Source: Phoronis australis (Eukaryota > Phoronida > Phoronidae). Taken from it: DNA of 64,000 nucleotides. The notes under the pieces are model-generated. The model was not told the DNA's origin. It ran no database searches and saw nothing but the letters and a program-made list of their open reading frames with translations. The stretch's first letter is position 1. Each line of letters starts with the position of its first letter. Made by a program: the position numbers and the translations under genes. The DNA is taken from assembly GCA_002633005.1 (NCBI GenBank), contig NMRA01000290.1:250748-314747 (forward strand). The letters run 5' to 3'. Below are positions 11,171 through 25,300 of the stretch, piece after piece.

Positions 11171-14100
11171 CGACTGGTGATATCAAGTGACCCTAAGCTA
11201 GACCTGCTTAATACACGGAGAGGGTGATCTTTAATGAATAACTCATATTTTTTGTCCATTTGGTAACCCCAAAAGTCTGCCTGGCAAGTGTTCATTCAGC
11301 CCTGCTCGCTATGTTCCTTCTGTGATCTTTTCAAATCGATTAAGCTGGATATGCATATGATAAGTTTTCGCTCTAACTCGACAAAGTTTGTCAGTATGTT
11401 TATTCTAGTTCGTGCATCGGCCTTCACATAATAGGTTTTGCCTTACAAATCTTTTGGTCCTACCAGTTGGACCTGACTTGCAGGTTTTATTGTCATTACT
11501 GTTTATGGGACAATCAAATCTTGACTTCTGTGAAACAGTGGTTTGGTCTTAGGACAATTTATTAATCTTTATGGAAATTTGTTTTTCAAAAAACTGTTAT
11601 TTGCTTATTTTTTCAAGTTATCTCAATATTTTTCATTGCCACTCATAACATTACCTTAAAAATTCAAAAAAATTACCATTTTCACAAAACATGGCAGTCC
11701 AGTCATGTCGTTATGAATGAAGATTTTTCAAGTGCCATATATTCTGAAAACATATACTTGTATGGGGTGAAGATGGACTGTTTAAAATTTTTTGATGAAT
11801 GTGACATGACTTCATCAAGGTAGACAATTAGATTAAGTTTTGAGGCAAGTAAAAAGATGGTAAAATAACAATTTTGTAAGGTAACTCCAGTGGGGCTTGG
11901 TATGAAAAATTGTATTTCAAAACATCTGGAAAAACGCGCTTGAATTTTCTTCCGACAATGTGCAGCCACCTGGTTGCCTCTGCTTGGGATTAGTGACTGT
12001 CGTGGATTTCACTATAATTGCATCTCACTCTTTTGGTGTTTGTGGCAGCTACCAACAACTTCGGGACCCTCCAGTGAAGTTCACTAGAAACTTGACCTGT
12101 ATCACAGCACCTTGTACTTCGTGAATAGATTTGTACAATTCCTGCTGCCGTCAAGAAGTCTGTTTATCATGGAGGTTCTCTTATGTGCAGTAGAGTAATT
12201 ACTGCATTAGCCATGTCTTTACGATGAATTTTCCAAGTGTTTGGTTTCTAAAATTGAATTCCTTACAAAAAGTGTAAGTTATCCTTTTTATCTGAAGAAA
12301 CAAGATAAAAATTAGTCAAAAGAGATGGACTAGGTTTCGGCTCCCTGGTACCCATTGATGAATGGTTTTAATAACTCTTTGAAGTGTTGTAGTTATTTGG
12401 CCTGCGAGTTGAGATGCCGGTGAAAAGCGCACGACTAGATTGAGATACTGGGCTAGTAATCTTGGTCATGTCTGAGACTGGACTTGTCATCTGGACATTC
12501 TAATGTGATCATTGTTAGTTTTTTGACTACTACCTTAATGCTTGCAGAATTCAGATCCAACTAGACAGAAAGATGTTATCCGTATAAAATGAAATCCGGC
12601 TTATTCCGGAGGGCAAAATGTATGAATTATAACAACTGTACCTAGTCACAATACTAGGATTTGACTTATATGTGTCCAACTTGGCTGAAAAAATCTTGAG
12701 TGATTTTTTGTTCGTTTTAGGCACTTTTCAATCATCCCATCTTGTAAAAACCTTCCATTGTATTTGCAATCACTAGAGTCACAGAATTCCTATGTGTTGA
12801 CAATCACTATGTTCACATAATTTAAAAGTTTTGTGTGTAAAATGCCTTTTTCTAGTTTCACTCATAAGAGAACACTTAGTGGAAGTGCCTTATGTCTATC
12901 AGCTTCCAAGATACATCCGTTTCATGTTATAATATACCATACTCTTTCAGGTTTATGCCTTAAGGGCAATTAAATTAGGCAAGTCAAGTATGAGGAAGTG
13001 GTCATGGATGTTTAGAAACAAAATTTTTTAGAAGTTGGGATTTGCATTTAATGGTGGATTTGCTCGCTGAAATGCCTTCCCCATTTGTTATATACATGTA
13101 AGTCAGCCAACGGAATATGGAGGTTGAGTGAATGTTTTGGGAGCTGGAATTCTCAGGAGAGGTGTTTTCACCGGGACACTGTTTCTTTTAAGGAAGTCTT
13201 GATTGTACAAATTGGGGATGGGGGTTATCTTGAGCATGGGCATTTGAAACTGAAAACTAGTCTTGTGAATTTCTGGTTAACTGTTAAGCAAATCATAGGC
13301 ATTAACTGGGACTAGTGTGGTTACCTTAAGTTTACTCAAGTCGTAGATAAGGAAGATTTCAAAATTCACTAGGTAGTATAACTGAGATAAAGGTTCTACC
13401 TGAAAAATGTGAGTGTGCTGGTCATGGTCATGAACGACCTGGGAGTGTTCTTCCACATGGGTGGGAGGGGGTGCCATTCGAAATTCAGACCAAACACAAT
13501 AACCTCAGCAACCAGAATAATGGGCATCTAAGACGATAATGATTTCGTCGCCAGTTGCCATTTCTTTCATTTACTCTCCAGAGATGACAACAGGTCAAGC
13601 TGAAATGCCCACCTGAGGCTGTACTTGTAACAGCAAACATATTGATGGCACGTCGCCACCATTCCCTCTAATGGTAGAGTCTCACGACCCTTTGTCCACA
13701 AGCACCCGTATGTTGGTGACCAGGTTGTTCATTATCAATAAAACCATTTCGTTATTGGTGCCACATGGAAAATATTGCGTAACCGTTGGTTACATTTTTT
13801 AGAACAGGTATGATCCTTTCTCATTTATAGTCTTAATTGCTTGTGCAAGTGGAATGTGCATTAGATTTTATTTTTTGATTTTTATAAGTGATATCTATCC
13901 AGTATGTCGTCATGAAGTTATGCTGCATGTATTAAATTTGATTTTGTTTTTTGTAGACTAGATTTGCACTAAATAGGTGCCAGATATTTTAAATTTCTTT
14001 TATCGATGCTTAGCTTTACTCCTCGAAATTTTTCACACCGAGTGAAAACTGATATCATTCCTTTATGTGTGTGAGTACATTTCAGAAGTCGAGTTCTTTT

Positions 14101-15995
14101 ATTGATCATTGACTTATAGTAATTTATATTTTTTTAAATGTTGGATGTGAAAATTGACTGCATCCATCTCAGTGCAGGCTTTTAATAACAAACTTCTGTT
14201 CGTTCATCATTCCTGAAAATTGCTCACTGTAATCCTGTATCTTATTAAAATACATATTTTCTTGTATGTAAACTGTGTTTCTTTGAAATTATGGTGAAAA
14301 CTACCTTGTGCATTGTACTAAATCATCATATTCGAGCTGGAAATGGGTCAAGTTCCCATGGGAACGAACAAGGTGTCAGCGTCATCTCTGATATATTTGG
14401 TATGATGTCAAAAATTTTACTTAAAAGTTGTTCTTTGTCCAATTGGCCCAAAAATGCTGGACCTCAATGGCTATGATTTAACACTTACTAGTACAAGTAA
14501 CTGCTAATCTTGAGATAGAACTTATGCAAATTAGCATTTTGGTATTATTTTGCACCTTTGAAGCAAAGTTTACACCTTTTCAGCAATTAAAGTTAGTAAA
14601 GCCACTGAACTAGAAACGTTAGTTTTAACAATTAACGTTTTATTCCAGTTGAAAAATCTTCTGTTCCCAGCTGTAAACCTAATGGGGTAAGGTGGCATGC
14701 AGGAAGTTTCAGCTTGTTCAAGTAACACAAGGAATGCTTGACCAGAAATTCAGAGAACCTACAATGTGAATTATGAGGAAAATGAACAATGTGGAGCATT
14801 CTATTTTCAACTGAGACATTTTGGCAAGTATGAGGCCAGACGATGGACACCTGTCACCAATGGATTACAATACAGCCAATTTAAGAGTAACAGTGCTATA
14901 AGTTAAAGCCTGACTGAGGCACAAAAAATTTCAAACAGAAATATGGGACATTAAGTTAGTGACAGAGAAATGACCAGCTACCAGAGAAGCAATAGCCCAA
15001 CTTAGTCCATAGAAGGCAAACATGTATTATTTGGAACAAAAACATGTCACAAATTTCTTTTCATTTGACATGTCCTCGCTCACTGTATTTTAAAAAATAT
15101 AAATTATAATCACCCAACTCAACAAAATGTTTCAAACAGTTCCTACAATGACAGAAAATTATCTCCATCCATAAACAGATCACCCAGGGTATTAGAAAGA
15201 GAAAAGCATAGCTGGCCAAAGGAGCTGCTCTGTGAGGATATGTTCTTTAGACTCCTGGAGGCTCAAACTAACTGTATTAGGATGAGGAATGTTTTTTATG
15301 GACCATTGCTTTTGGGTAACCCATTCCATGATTCTCCAGTTGGGGCATATTACATCGACCTTAGTACGGTATGAAGGACCTTCCCCATTTTTAAAGATGA
15401 CGTAGTTTGTGGTTTTTACTTGACAATGTACATTTTCCCCAACATTTTATTTTAAAAAATATGTCAAGAAATACAACAGGTACATCTGTATTCTGATTGT
15501 CTGAGACAAAATTAGAATATCAAACAATTTCTTGGTTAAGAAAATAATACATATATTACAGACAATAATGCCATGAGTGAAAGTGAACATATGTTACATC
15601 ATAAACATTCCACACCAGGTTTGAAAGGATAAAACATCACTAATTTCTGTTAAATTCCATGAGTAAGGAAAACTACTCCACTTTTTGAAAAATAAATAGA
15701 AAAAATACCAGAGACCAAAGTATTTGGTTTTTGCTTTATTGAATTGTCAGAAAACCTCTATTGCATTTTTATTTGCCTTCAAACTTACACAGAAATCAGT
15801 CATGGAAGTCCTTTTTTTAAAAAATTGTGCCAAGTATTCAGTTTTGACCATTCCATTCTCAAAAGGAAAATCAAACAACTGAGACATGGGGTCCCTTGGT
15901 CTTAGACCATCAGATAAAATGAAGATATAATTTCATAATAAATATGCAAATATTGTATTTTCTAAAAACATCCATGAAGGAAGACAATTACCTTG
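11171..15995. other. 3' UTR and intergenic DNA, no gene recognised
   Basis: The first part is presumably 3' UTR of the coiled-coil gene (possible polyadenylation signal at 13737-13742). The rest is AT-rich with only short chance frames on both strands. I see no RNA gene or conserved coding exon. Confidence 0.5.
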
Positions 15996-15999
15996 AAGA

Positions 16000-16420
16000 T
16001 GCATTTCACCCAGTTCAGTTGGCTAAAAATCAAAAATTGAATTACCGGGTAGTCTTTTTACTCTCATAAAATTGGTCTTACACTTCTTGCTATAATAGGA
16101 TTCTATTTCTGTTACCAACTCGAGTTACAAGCAATGTGCGCCATTCTCGAATTCGCAATTTTAGGGTTGACACACCCCAATAAACGCTGAAGCATTTTCT
16201 TGAGTGCTGATGTGCCATTTTTGATTTGCAAGTATGGGGCTGACCAACACTTTCTTGAGTCGCTGACCAACATTTCTTTGAGTCGCTTTATGTTCTTGTT
16301 GGTAACGAAAATAGAATCATATCGCAGTAACGAATATTATGAAACTGATTTTATGAGAATAGAGGGCGCGATTCGATTTGTGTTTTAGGCTAAGTTAAAC
16401 AGGGAAAACTGCAGCTTTAA
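16000..16420. mobile_element. MITE with about 115 bp terminal inverted repeats
   Basis: The left arm (about 16004-16120: GGCTAAAAATCAAAAATTGA, TTTACTCTCATAAAATTGGT, GGATTCTATTTCTGTTACCA) is mirrored by the right arm (about 16297-16412). The centre has a short internal duplication around TTTCTTGAGTCGCTGACCAA. Related arms occur at 8.0 kb and 50.6 kb. Confidence 0.8.
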
Positions 16421-19400
16421 AGTAAAAATCTGACTCATGTATGTCCAAATTATGTGAGTTTTACTGTACGAAAATGTAACAGGGTAAGCTGCCAAAAGAG
16501 CTTTGTCAAGAACAGCAAGCTGCGACAAAAACATATAAAAAGTTGATAAATAAATTCTCAGAAGTTTCAAATATTGCCATGTGTTGACAAAGTTAAGCAG
16601 TTATTGCACAACTGCAACATTGGAAATATATCAGAACTGCTTAAAAATACCACATATTATTAATTTGGAAGGACATATTGATTGTCTGAATCCAGGCCTT
16701 CAAAATAGTGAAACTGCCATGCTAAGCCATGCTTGGAGTTTCGGCCAATCCTTTTTATTCAAGTTAAATTAGATTGAACTTTAACAACACATCAATCAAG
16801 TAATTTTTCTATTATGCAAGAAATATACTCCTTTGATAATATGTACGCGATACAGTACAAACGACACGACACAAAAGCCTTTACCCACAATGCAACAAAT
16901 CTCAATGTCAGGCACTAATATCTTGCTACTTCAAATATTGGTTACAGTTGCTGAACTAATTAGTATTTTCACATTAAAATAATAACATTTTTTTTCAAGT
17001 CTTAACTTGATAGAGATAGGTATCAAAATACTTTTTTGAACAATCACTACAAATTCAGAATAAATATCAGATATCAAAATGGTAAAAATCAGTCAAGATA
17101 CAACAAATAATGCTTTGGACACAAGTTCTGAACTTACACAAAATAAAAATATACCGTACAAAACTTCTGGGTGGCCACTCAACTGTAATTGAGAACACCT
17201 CGAAAATTGACCGATCGCACAGTATGCTTCAGCACAAGTAAATTTCCAGCCAATTTCAAGCGATGTGACAGCTAAAATTTTTGAGTCAAGTCTTGAGTAA
17301 AGCTGGGTGGCCTCAAAACCAGATTTGATAATGAAATCAGTGGCATCCATGGCACACAGTTCAAGCAATAGATAATTGTAAAATTTCTAATTAAACAGAT
17401 CTCTACTTCACAGAAGAATTGTATTATACATTTATTGCTGCCTTTTAACTTCTATCATGAGACTGAGTGTCCTCTGACAACAGGACGGTCCCGGATAGGT
17501 ATCTCCTTGTTCTGTAGGTAGGAAAACGTGACGATATTTGGCGTTGTTTTAGAAATGTTGGGCTGATTATAGGAATCAAATTAGGAAATATGGCATCTTT
17601 CTCAAGTTAATCTAACTATCTGTCATCCAGTTGCAGCCCACAGCACAGCAGTAAAACTTTGTTGGCATTAAAAAGTTGAATGGAGTTGAGAAAAACTTGA
17701 AAATAACAAGGCACCAACAAATACCACAAGAAACTCCAATGGCAGGAGAACGAAGCCAGAGAACTGCTTGACTGATGTAACACCATGGTGAGATTCAAGT
17801 GCCACTCAATGACTGTTTAATTCATCGTATTAAAGAGGCCTACTGAGAAAGATGCCCAGGGTTTGTGATTGTCAAGGTTTATCGATCATAAATATAACAA
17901 TATTCAAGTCACAAAGGTTCTCAATGACCTTTGTGGTTAAAGCTCTCGGTGAGTTCGATTACCTATCTGACCAATGAATTTTTAACTCCACAGGCTTATA
18001 ACTGAGACACTTCAACGACTATAGGCACCAACACCAGCATTTTCCAGACTAAGCATTGTGTTGAATCGGTGATTGACGAACATAATTTACAGATACATCA
18101 ATATGGCAGAATTTCGTTTCCAGTTGCTTGTGGGGTGAGTAACTATTAACTGCAGAAAACCTAATCATGTACTGAACCCAATACTCAGGGAATGTCCACT
18201 TAACTCTAGTGAAGAGACCCCTAGTATCACCAAGACTAGTCCTGATCATAATGATTAAGAAAAATAAGAAAACGTTTTAAGACATGGGCATTGCGATAAG
18301 TCCTCACTCATTTAGAGAAAAATATGGCAGACAAGTGAAATTTTATTTTGAGAAATTTCTCAAACAAAAATCAGGATTAAGAGATTTTGGTCTACTACCA
18401 GCTTCCTTCGTAGATTGAAAATATCATAAAACACAATTTTGTAAAGTTTACTTCATTTATGCACAGCTAGATAATCAGACTTTAGAAAACAGAAAAATGA
18501 CGACTTTGACAATTATTTTTCTTTAAAATAAATGAAGAATTGCTATCTAGGTATTCTACTGAAGCCACATGTGCACAATTAAATTTCTAGAAATTATTTA
18601 AAGCACTTGGTGTAATTAGTGCTTAAAAACAGTCTGTTACTATTATTATTATTACATAAGCAATATGACGACAGAAATGATAGAAATGAGTATAAATATT
18701 CTGTTGCTTATGCTAATAACAGCATATTATGCTAAAGGTTCATCAAGGACGTCATTGTACATCTAGTTTTTAGTGGTTAACATCTCATAGATCAAACATA
18801 ACAGATTCTCAACTCCAATAATGTCATATTAATTCCTAGCATAGGTGCAACTCTACGCATTCGTGGTAGGCAATCCCACATCACCAGTTTTCAGATCAGA
18901 GGGCCACCAGGGTTAGATGCGGATCAGACGCCCACTGCCAGATATTAGTGATATTTTCCTAAAACAACTTTGCAGATCTTGTGCATGAAGAACATAGAGT
19001 TAGCGATTCACTCAACACAGTAAAGTCTGAAATTAGAACAAAAATAGCCAAAATTGATTTTTTTTCTTTTTCAAATGTTCACTGTATTGCCAAAATGTTC
19101 AAATTTCACGGTGTTGGTTGATGACAGCTGTAACAAATATTTAAGTAAAACTGTCCTCTTGTGAAAATTTTGATAATAAAAATAAAATTTCACTGTTCCG
19201 CCATATAGTGTTGAAATTTGAAGAAACTTTACCGTAGTCTATGTTTACATCTAGAAGAATTTAACAAACAATGTGATTTCACACAGGGTGCCTATAAACA
19301 ACATCTTCAATGTTCCTAAAACTCTTTACAAATAACTTTTTGGCACACCACTGAGTTGATTTAGTATCTAACAAAAAAACAGCTGTCGAATGCATTTTCA

Positions 19401-20038
19401 TGTTTCGTATGGCACACAATTAAAGCTAATCACAGAACTGCATTATTAGCGTTACAACATCAGAAAGATGTAAAGAAGTAAATCCCCCTTTACATTCACA
19501 ATGAAATTGAATACAGACGACTAAATATCAGTTTAGGCACAATTTATGAAAATGAAAAAATGACTAAATAGTGAATATACCCACAACACTAGACGTGCCA
19601 AGATTTAAAAAGTCGAAAAAAGTATTATTCTATGTTTAACAAACTTCTCTTAAACTTGACAAGTTTTGAACGAAATAAATACTTATAAAATATAGTGAAG
19701 TAAACATTACAACTCCAAGTCAGATCAAGTAGTAATTCTAGAGACAGTCTACAGTAATTGATAAATTACTCATGACCATGACTTTAATTTACGGCCAAGT
19801 TTCTAATTCATATTAGACAATAAGCTACTCTTTTTGTATATGATGACAGTTATAATTATTATCTTAAAGCCCCAAGCTGTGCTGTCTTTGAAGGTCATTG
19901 TTTTGGTTCGCGCTTTGGGGCGGAACCCCTTGTTTTGATTTTTAATGCAATCAAGGAACGGTTCCTTATTACAATGAGAAAACCACGGACTAAAGGGATT
20001 TCATTATTCCAGTTGGAAGTTTGTGATCTTGGATTGAT
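16421..20038. other. Intergenic DNA, no gene recognised
   Basis: AT-rich, with no supported exon. It contains scattered diverged pieces of a dispersed repeat marked by TATGGCAGACAAGTGAAATTT (about 18322-18343). No RNA gene seen. Confidence 0.5.
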
Positions 20039-21206
20039 CTAATAGCTCACTTGCGAGTTTCTCGTTAGTCACTGTGACGTCACCGGAAAGGGGGCAAAAC
20101 CCGCCATATTGCTCTTGTTTTGCCCCGAGTCTTTGCTACACACGCTAAAACTTACTGGAGTTCTTATGGTGAATATTACGCTTAAAACGTTAAAAGAACT
20201 TAAGATATGGTAGATGGGTCGTGGAATAACTGTGAATGGATGAAGAAAATGTGAACTTGTTATGTTGTGCGAGGCTGTGAACGGACTGAAATTGGAACTT
20301 AACCCGCTCTAGGCCTGAAAAGCGCTAGGCACATGCATACAGGGGCGATTGTGTATTCCCATAAAAAGATATTCACTTCAAAATACAGCAAATAAAATCA
20401 AATGAAACATGCATATGTGCACATGAAGTTATAATTAACACATACCCTGACTCTGGACACAATTTACAGTCTACAAATAACTTGAGCATATTCATGAAAA
20501 CCTCGCGGTTCTCTCGAGATTCTCTCACTAGCCGCCATTTTGAGGAAGTTACCTGAAATCACGCCTGTTGACGAACAAAAAGTCCAAGGGACACAAATCT
20601 TACAAATTTCACTTGATATTTTCTCATGCTATTTTGCAAGTGTCAAGTACGCGCCAGGTCACGCGCCAGATCTCGCGCTTCGCTCAGTCTCGCGCTAGCC
20701 TTTGCCTCATACTCACCCGACTCAGTTGAAATGATTGTGGTTATCGCGCGCGCGGACAAAGTTAACAGTAACCACAAAGTGGAGTTGAAATTCTTCGCCA
20801 AAGTCACCTGAATTCCCGTATATATGCTTCATCGAAGATATGTTTAGAAGCATAAAGAGTCACTGAAGAAAGAAAGAGCCTTTTAGGTGGTAATTTTAGG
20901 TGTAGAATGTATTTTTGACGAGGTGAAAACTTTATCAGTGAGCGGATTTCGCCTACCGCCCGTTTAAAATACACGGGACGAAATTAGTACAGAACGCGAT
21001 AGAACGTATCTGAAGTTCATTTGCCATAACAGCAATGCATTTTTCGAACTAAACGGCTAAAAACTCGAAGACAATAACAGAATACACTCTGCTACCGTAT
21101 TGGGCAAATGACCAAACGACAAGCTTTTGCCCCACTTCCCGTGACGTCACAGTTAAGTCTCACATAATCTCGCGTTATTGTCATAAACTCGCAAAAGGCC
21201 TATTAG
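20039..21206. mobile_element. 1.17 kb element with long terminal inverted repeats containing TGACGTCA
   Basis: The left end starts CTAATAGCTCACTTGCGAGT and the inverted right end starts CTAATAGGCCTTTTGCGAGT. Both arms continue to CTGTGACGTCAC followed by a GGAA...GGGGCAAAA block (left near 20072-20098, right near 21124-21150). The right arm is about 20 bp longer, so the arms differ by an indel. The interior is more GC-rich than its surroundings and has no recognisable transposase. It looks like a non-autonomous DNA transposon. It lies just 3' of the first TLCD gene. Confidence 0.75.
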
Positions 21207-21931
21207 CACAGTGTGGGTCTTTAACCATTTTGATTACAGCTATATATTTTGACTTGATGTTGAGCTACCAAGAAACTTTACTTGAGAGTCTGCTTGAGAA
21301 GTTTACCTCAAGTGTGCCACAGCATTGACCAATTTTTTTAGTCTAGCCTCTAGTAAAGTTTGTGGACTTGAACCCTGCCTGATGCAGTCATATATCAACA
21401 ATTCTAATGTGAGTGATATGCACTTTTATAGAAGCCCTCAGAGATCATGCTAACGTGAAAATTTCGGTCAACTGACAGTCCAAAGCATGTCATTCAAAGA
21501 TTGCATCTTCACTTTTTAAGTCAAATTCCCTATCAGCTTCACATTGATGAAGTCCAAGACGTGCGAGTTTGAACAAATTTCAATCAAATATTTATAAGCT
21601 TTAACTTTGTTTAATTAGGTTAAAGCCTACACTGCTAATTAGAATGAGCTAGGCTATTTCTTTAAAGTGACATGTGTGTTCAAATTGTAGTTCATGATCA
21701 TGTTTTTTCAAGCCTTGTAGAAACGGTACACATGGCACACAAAAATCATAAGCCAGCCAACAGAAAACCTATTAACATGTATATCACTTCAGTTCATGCT
21801 TCACTCAGCCAAATATATAGAGCAAGTGGTCTTTATAAGAAATAAACACAGATGACCAAAGCTTAACAACATAAAATCAGCTTATCCAGCAACAACGCCA
21901 TGCGAGGCCATTTTTCCTTTACTATCATGAG

Positions 21932-22393
21932 CTACGAGTGTTTCTTTCCAGAATTTCCAACAGTTCCATTGAGACACTTTTTAGAAGCCTCGCAGTTGAT
22001 GTTGTTGTTGGTACCGTTGACAATGACCTCAGCTGACTTGGTCGGCCTCAGCCAATCGCTCTTTAACAGTCTCCAGAAAAGAATAGGATTGATTACAAAC
22101 AGCACAATCCAGCAAGGTAAGAAAAGCCCAAACGCATAGTAAAATGGAAGCACGTGATAAGAAGAAGCCAGGCCACGCAGCACCCAGAAGTTAGAGCCGA
22201 AGCGAAAAATGACGAATGTGACGAGGTTGAGCCAGACTGAGGCTCGGTACGTCCAGTGATCATAAGGCACATGACACAACTGGAGGAGTTTACGCGTGTG
22301 TAGGAAAATGGTGTTGACTTCGCTAAGGAGGGCTACCACAGTCCAGCCGAGCAGAAAGTTGTGGGTCAGATGGTAACTGCATGTGCTAATGAT
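21932..22393 (-). CDS. TLCD1/2: First TLCD gene, last exon
   Basis: The acceptor AATTCCAG precedes 22393 and the stop TAG is at 21934-21932. It holds 153 codons: the second half of the TLC domain with at least three hydrophobic spans, then a polar tail with several Asn-x-Thr sequences. It covers in one exon the region that is split in two in the second TLCD gene. Confidence 0.88.
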   Translation of the reverse strand: MISTCSYHLTHNFLLGWTVVALLSEVNTIFLHTRKLLQLCHVPYDHWTYRASVWLNLVTFVIFRFGSNFWVLRGLASSYHVLPFYYAFGLFLPCWIVLFVINPILFWRLLKSDWLRPTKSAEVIVNGTNNNINCEASKKCLNGTVGNSGKKHS

Positions 22394-25300
22394 CTGGAAT
22401 TAAGAAAGAAGCACACCATTAGCCTGTTGAGAGGAGTCACATTGACATGAGGAATTATTATTTAATACAGTCAAATAACGTAACTAAAGCAGGGGTCTTG
22501 CATTTGGATAGTTTTAACATTAACTCCAGCTAATTGACATGCAAGAACATGTAAACACAATAGTCTGCCATCTTTGTCTCACAAACTGTGGTTGAGACAA
22601 ATGCATTAAGATAGTTTTATGATGCGTTTGGAACATACGAAGAAGACATCATGCCTTACAGATACACAGTGTCTTCGACAACCCAAAGCATTTTCTTAGT
22701 CCTAACACAAGACCACCAGCAGTCACCAATTGAGTGGAAGTACTTTTCCACTATTGTGCTATGAAACAACTTATCAGTGCACCTTATGGTATTGCCTAAC
22801 ATAACTAAAAAACACAATACAATACACCTACAAACTGTCTGCTTGAATTAATTGAACATAATGTAAATATGGAGCAAGGCGTATCAATCAGTCAGAAACC
22901 ACCTTTGCTGGGTTTGCTCGACATTTTGCTGAGCAACGGTTTGAAATTTGGGCAATAGCCACTTAAAGGCGTCCCGGATTTTGAGAACCAGTTTGATGTC
23001 CATTATTCTGCAGAGAAAACTGGTTCTCAAAATGCGCACCTCAGCACATGTGCGATTTCAACGCTACCTATGGTAGGTATGCGTTTACCGGAACTTGATG
23101 ATTCATTGTTCAACATTGATCCAAGAATCTGGAACTTCAAAACAATGACAAAATGAATTTGAGACACACAAATAATAACACATATACATTTGAGTCTACT
23201 TAACGTAGTCACTGAAACAAAATTTTTTATTAAACTCCACAGCTTCAGTGCAACTGAAACATACAGTGTGCCAACAATTATGCAGTTATAGTAGTTATGT
23301 GCTTAGGTTGGGTCTTTAAGTCTGCATCCTTATGTTTTCAACATTCAAGCTTCTCAGAAGTCTTCAGAACCATGTATTTCAGAGTCACAAATATTATGGC
23401 ACACAAATCTTTTTACAAGAATTAATTCAACTAATATGTGGTGTCCCCATGTGATAGAGAATGTCAGCAAATTCTGTAGCCCCCTATTGGCAGGCCTTCA
23501 AAATGTCTGTGCCACTGATGAACTCTGAATGTCAATTGAATAGGCAGAGGAGCCAGTCTGCAATTGGTCAAGAGCAGTCCGCCTGGAAATTTAAGTGAGT
23601 AAAGCTATTAACTCTTGAATAATTTTTCCCAGTATCTTAATCCCACGAAATATATGGAATCCCAGCAAATTTGTATCTCACAGCAAAAAATTTATGTTCG
23701 GAATATGTCCCGAAAATAATAGGTGCGTGGCAAGCTCAGTTTCCAGAGATACAATGGAGACCGTGTATAGGAATATAAGGTCATTTATTATGACTGATAA
23801 GGTACAGAAATATGAGTGTACAAATAACATAAAGATAAAATAATAATAATCTCTGGAAAGATGGGCAATAAAAAGCGCCAGCACTCAGGTAAGAGGAACT
23901 ACCCAAAAGAGAGGGTCGGTGGAAGAGGGTGGGAAAAAATGAAGAGAAATTAGACTCGAACCTAAGTGCAGCTAAAGCGAAGTACTGATGGCAGGAAATG
24001 TAACTTTACTGAGAACAAAGGAGCCCTATGACACGTGACAATCATCAGCCTATGGGAGCCAGGAGCTGACCAAACTCGTGGCAGTAACACAAACGAACCA
24101 ATAGTGAGGCTGGAAATGGAATGTCCTAGTGCCTCGAGTGCAGGAACGCATGCGAATCTACACAAGGGGTTAATGGACCAGTCCGAAAGATGGGGGTACA
24201 AGTGGGACGAGTCCATATTCTCACATAAATATATTTAACGAGTGAAATATCATTTCCTGTGATAAAAATGTGCATGAAAAAATAATGGGATTATTTCAAA
24301 CAATTTTCAATTGGTAACATTACTACACAATACTATTAGACAATAAAAGGCTTATTTACTTACGACAATGTGGTGGACGACAACTTCCCAGAAAGTACGC
24401 ACTCCAACACCAGTGAAAATATCAATACAGTCATGAATGAAGTACCCTAGAGGAGAAATGAATGAAAATCACCATCCAAAAATCTTACCGAGAACTTGTG
24501 TAATGTGTTCCCCAAGAAAATGTACCCATTGGTATATTCTCAATTTTTTCTGAATCAATGCTCACCATGGATGTATATTTTCTCATTTTACTCGACCAAA
24601 ATTGGGGCCATCCAAAGGACAAAATGACGAGCAACATCTGTTTAGAAAATATTTTAAGTGGTTTGAAAGTTGGTGTCCACTTTTAATTGCCAGTTAGCAA
24701 TTTGCAAAAAGTTTTACCAGTTTTTTGTTGAAAAATACCTATGATAGTCTCTACACAACATCACCAGTTTAGGAAAAGCATGTTGGGAGCATTTTGGCTC
24801 AGACGCTGAAATGTCACCAATTTAGGACACAATATGGTGAACAAGAGAAATTTCATTTTCTCGTTTTCTATAAACGAAATGCGACATCAAATTAATGCTT
24901 TACAATGTACAAATTATGTATCACAGCTACTATCAAAAACAATTTCAAAAAACGTCAGCATACACAACGATGTAAGAAGACCTTGAAAAACGGGAAAAGT
25001 GTACTTTTGCCAATAATTTTTGTCCGATATTGGTGAAATTTTAAGTAACTGATCTTAATTTTCCAGGATTCTGGGAAAGCGACATATTACCTGTAACTGT
25101 AGTGCAGACTTATTCTCTATCAAAATATATGTTTTTTAACATTGCACGGTGAATTGACTGAATCATGTCCCAGTAAATTAGTTTACTCTGCTTTATTAAG
25201 AAGATTGTGTGAAATTTTGTAAAGTAATAAACTTAACCAAAGCATTGTCTATATTTCAAAACAAGCCCCACAAAAGCTGTACCTAATTAAGTGAGAGCCT

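Noticed and set aside
20626-20811. + frame with Arg-Ser repeats
   Set aside because: It lies wholly inside the 1.17 kb TIR element and its ARSRARSRA stretch reflects a CGCGC-rich repeat, not a gene.
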